A program made the position numbers and the translations under genes. Under the pieces are notes generated by a model. It made no database searches, had not been told where the DNA came from, and worked only from the letters and a program-made list of their open reading frames with translations. This document shows positions 62,401 through 64,000 of a stretch of 64,000 nucleotides of DNA, in pieces; position 1 is the stretch's first letter; each line of letters opens with the position of its first letter. This DNA comes from Sphingomonas montanisoli (lineage in GTDB: Bacteria; Pseudomonadota; Alphaproteobacteria; Sphingomonadales; Sphingomonadaceae). The stretch spans positions 248,001 to 312,000 of the forward strand of contig NZ_VTOU01000001.1 in the NCBI RefSeq assembly GCF_008274695.1, read 5' to 3'.

Positions 62401-63553
62401 CATCCGCACGCACCACGTCGAACCCGGTATTGTCGAACGCGACATGATCGGCGGTCAGCGCATAGCTGTAGTCGGCGGTCGCGAACGGGCCGTCGAACTG
62501 CGCGTGAAGGCGGATGTTGCGCCCGGTCATGTTCGGGAACAAGGCGGGCGGCTTGATCAGCTTGCCGTCGAGCGTCGCCTTCTCGAACGCATTGTTCGCC
62601 AGATCAAGGATACCCGCAGCGGTGAACTCGATCTCCGGCGTCTTAACCGCGATACTGCCATCGAGCCGACGGTCGGAGAGGATCGCGCCGCCATCGACGC
62701 GGATCACCGGCGCGGTCAGGCGTTGCAGCTTGCCCTTGAGCAGCTTCGACGGCGCCAGCGTGCCGTTCAGCCCATATCGCCCCGCCTCGGCCGTCAGCGC
62801 CAGATCGACGACGCGCAGATCGCCCAGATCGAGCCGCGCCTGCCCTTTCCAGACCTTCCACGTCCCCTTGCCCGAAACCACCCCCGACACCGGCCGCTGG
62901 AAACCGATCAGCCCGGCAAGCAGCCCCTTGTCCGGCCCGGTCGCGCGCGCTTCGACATCGAAGCGGTTGGCGTCGGGCTCAGCGTCGACGAAGATCTTGA
63001 GCCGGTCGCGCGCATTGCTGGCGGCGGTCAGGTCGATCAGCGCGCGGCCCTTGCGGATATCGGCACGCCCGTCGATCCGCACGACGCTCGCGACGCCCGG
63101 AACCGCCTTGCCGAGCCGCAGATGCGCGATCTTCAGCTTGCCCAGATGGATGTCGAAACCGGGCAGCAACGGCCCCTTCTTCGTCGTCGGCTTCAGCTTC
63201 GGCAGCCGCTGCAGCACCACCAGATCGGATTCGAGCCGGTCGATCGACAGCCGGTTCGCCATCCACGCCGTCGGCTTCCAATCCAGCGCGATCTCGGGCG
63301 CCTCCAGGAACAGCCCGCGCGCATCGTAGAGCCGCAGGTCGCGGATCGTGGCCTTGTTCCAGATCGATCCGTCGATCCGCCCGATCTTGACGCGCAGCCC
63401 CGAAGACGGCGCGATCTTGGCGATGCGATCGACGATCAGCCGGTGCCCCGGCCCGGTATCGAGCATCGCCACCGCGATCGCGAGCAGCAGCAGGAGCCCG
63501 ACAAGCGCCATCCCCGCCCCGCGCGCGATCTTCAGGAGCAACGCCCGCGACAT
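59411..63553 (-). CDS. tamB: Translocation and assembly module subunit TamB
   Basis: A 1380-aa envelope protein. An N-terminal membrane anchor (GMALVGLLLLLAIAVAMLD) is followed by a very long, Gly- and beta-rich region of AsmA/TamB type and the conserved DUF490 C-terminus: PDPVLDIVAKANINGV, LLSRLLFGTSITNLSAPEAL and RRATGLDRLRILPAD. TamB bridges the periplasm and works with the BamA-like TamA in outer-membrane protein or phospholipid transfer. Its ATG overlaps the tamA stop as TGATG, so the pair is translationally coupled. Confidence 0.95.
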   Translation of the reverse strand: MSRALLLKIARGAGMALVGLLLLLAIAVAMLDTGPGHRLIVDRIAKIAPSSGLRVKIGRIDGSIWNKATIRDLRLYDARGLFLEAPEIALDWKPTAWMANRLSIDRLESDLVVLQRLPKLKPTTKKGPLLPGFDIHLGKLKIAHLRLGKAVPGVASVVRIDGRADIRKGRALIDLTAASNARDRLKIFVDAEPDANRFDVEARATGPDKGLLAGLIGFQRPVSGVVSGKGTWKVWKGQARLDLGDLRVVDLALTAEAGRYGLNGTLAPSKLLKGKLQRLTAPVIRVDGGAILSDRRLDGSIAVKTPEIEFTAAGILDLANNAFEKATLDGKLIKPPALFPNMTGRNIRLHAQFDGPFATADYSYALTADHVAFDNTGFDVVRADGKGKLSPAPVKLPVRLTARRVTGIGDIAGGILGNLKVDGILEITAKEVVGRKLKLSSDKLSGLVDLHLDLGTGDYDVALNGKLLRYLIPGLGIVDVNSELKVVPGAKGGTMVAGRGRAWVRRFDNSFLRYLAGGLPSIDTRMRRGPDGILHFDGLVLTAPSIRITGSGYRRRDGTFYFKGKGNQKQYGPLELTLDGNISRPKIDLLLVSPLDPLGLSDVGVKLEPTPEGFRYTAGGGSMLGPFTSNGAILLPANQPATIQVAAIDVSGAKGSGSLRSDPGGFSGRIDLAGGTVTGPMLFAVRGGVQAIEPHLLAQRAHFAAATPIDIGRGRFDGTILLDREGTTIDGRMGVVGLRMGAISLARGRADIKLKDGNGTIRSTVSGQRGRGFQFETSLTLAPDSMTLNGSGTIDRRPIAIDTPAVLRREGEGWRLAQTSLSFAGGKANVAGRFGGGANELHASMSAMPLSLLDMIFPQLGLSGTASGKLDYGAPGNGLPPTGRVNLNIKGMSRSGLVLSSRPADIAVAGVLTANSAAGRAIVSSGGKVVGRAQGRITNLPSGGALADRLRNGGLFGQLRYNGPADTLWRLIGVETIDISGPVAIGADVGGTVADPRIRGTVQTNAARLESAVSGTVINNIQAAGRFDGSKLLIDKLSGQTRGGGTIAGKASFDFAGGRGFGMDVQVNATNAQLLNRDDIGATVTGPLHLTSNGNGGTIAGDVRLNKSRFRLGRATAVAAIPHIKTTELNRADAGIDDVAPPAPWKLDIKADARNQLMVTGLGLDSEWRANVTIGGQIDNPAITGRADLVRGGYEFAGRRFDLDRGSIRFLGQAPPDPVLDIVAKANINGVSATISVTGTGLRPEINFTSVPSLPEDELLSRLLFGTSITNLSAPEALQLAAAVNSLRSSGGGLDPINAVRRATGLDRLRILPADPTTGQGTSLSVGKYIGRKTFVEVISDGAGYSATRVEFQITRWLSLLSSISTIGRQSASVRVSKDY

Positions 63554-64000
63554 CAGAACGCCTGCCCCAACGAGACATAGACGGTGACGCGCGAATCCCC
63601 CGGCCGCCGGTTGAGCGGCGTGCCGACATCGACGCGGATCGGCCCGAAGCTGGTATAATAGCGCACGCCCAGGCCCGCGCCGTAGCGCAGATTGTCGAAG
63701 GTCGGCAGCGTCGCCGCATAGAGATTGCCGCCGTCGATGAACGGCACCACGCCGAAATCGCCGAAGCGTACGCGGCTTTCTATGGAAAACTCCGCAAGGC
63801 TGCGTCCGCCAGCCGGATCGCCGTTGACGTCGAGCGGCCCGATCTTCTGGTATCCGAAGCCCCGCACCGATCCGCCGCCGCCCGCATAGAAGCGCCGCGT
63901 CGGCGCGATCCGCTCCGCGCCTGCGCCCAAGATGCTGCCGAGCCGTACGCGCCCTGCCATCACCACACGATCGGTGACCGGCTGATAGTAGCTTCCGTCG
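63553..64000 (-). CDS. tamA: TamA / BamA-family outer-membrane protein (3' part only)
   Basis: The last 148 residues of an Omp85-type barrel; the gene runs off the right edge. VRGFGYQKIGPLDVNG is the VRGF/Y motif of loop 6, FGVVPFIDGGNLY and LRYGAGLGVRYYTSFGPIRV are the last strands, and the protein ends SLGQAF with the C-terminal aromatic required for barrel assembly. The tight coupling to tamB identifies it as TamA and not BamA. Confidence 0.9.
   Translation of the reverse strand, partial: DGSYYQPVTDRVVMAGRVRLGSILGAGAERIAPTRRFYAGGGGSVRGFGYQKIGPLDVNGDPAGGRSLAEFSIESRVRFGDFGVVPFIDGGNLYAATLPTFDNLRYGAGLGVRYYTSFGPIRVDVGTPLNRRPGDSRVTVYVSLGQAF

Overview
The window reads as a chromosomal segment of a GC-rich alphaproteobacterium of the Sphingomonas type. 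The main reasons are a PhyR-type general stress regulator, the cell-cycle DNA methyltransferase CcrM next to RNase HII, a split PntA transhydrogenase, a two-gene EgtB/EgtD ergothioneine pathway, and many copies of a dispersed extragenic palindrome. Genes are densely packed, often with ATGA/GTGA/TGATG stop-start overlaps. I found no rRNA, tRNA, CRISPR array, prophage or intact insertion sequence.

Region by region. 1-1.4 kb: acyl-CoA dehydrogenase and the start of an enoyl-CoA hydratase (acyl-CoA or branched-chain amino-acid catabolism). 1.5-6.6 kb: a stress and light locus with a Crp-like regulator, phyR, a CsbD-like protein and, facing them, bphO-bphP (heme oxygenase plus a bacteriophytochrome HWE kinase with its own receiver). 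6.7-9.1 kb: a phospholipase D-like enzyme coupled to a methyltransferase. 9.2-12.2 kb: proton-translocating transhydrogenase (pntAA-pntAB-pntB) headed by a 45-aa cytochrome-oxidase-subunit-IV-like protein. 12.4-18.9 kb: a sigma-54 activator, folP, an exported zinc metallopeptidase, ccrM, a small stress-type protein and rnhB. 19-21.4 kb: egtD and egtB. 22.3-29 kb: a transglutaminase / circularly permuted ATP-grasp / alpha-E / DUF2126 operon. 29-34.2 kb: a LysE exporter with a MocR-type regulator, then pdxH, a CDF transporter, a PhzF protein and a PilZ protein. 34.4-46.5 kb: cyclopropane synthase, photolyase, HDAC-like hydrolase, alpha/beta hydrolase, rppH, OmpW, a short inverted-repeat element, and a lipid-modification cluster (GreA-like, DUF1365, FAD amine-oxidase-like, DUF1295, a second Cfa, GFA, DUF2177). 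46.8-59.4 kb: three MFS transporters, SDR/HxlR, a CinA-N protein, map, glnB-glnA, epoxide hydrolase, nitroreductase and two membrane proteins. 59.4-64 kb: tamB and the 3' part of tamA.

The strongest theme is the general stress response. Six sites match or nearly match the EcfG promoter consensus GGAAC-N16-CGTT, ahead of the Crp-like gene, phyR, the CsbD gene, the phospholipase D gene, the 17945 gene and the egtB-egtD operon. Together with the phytochrome HWE kinase facing phyR, this suggests that light, redox and stress signals converge here on envelope and antioxidant functions. No nepR or ecfG gene is present in the window. Other points worth attention are nine GANTC sites in 151 bp upstream of ccrM and a 287-bp element with perfect 33-bp terminal inverted repeats around the 3' remnant of a GIY-YIG nuclease gene.
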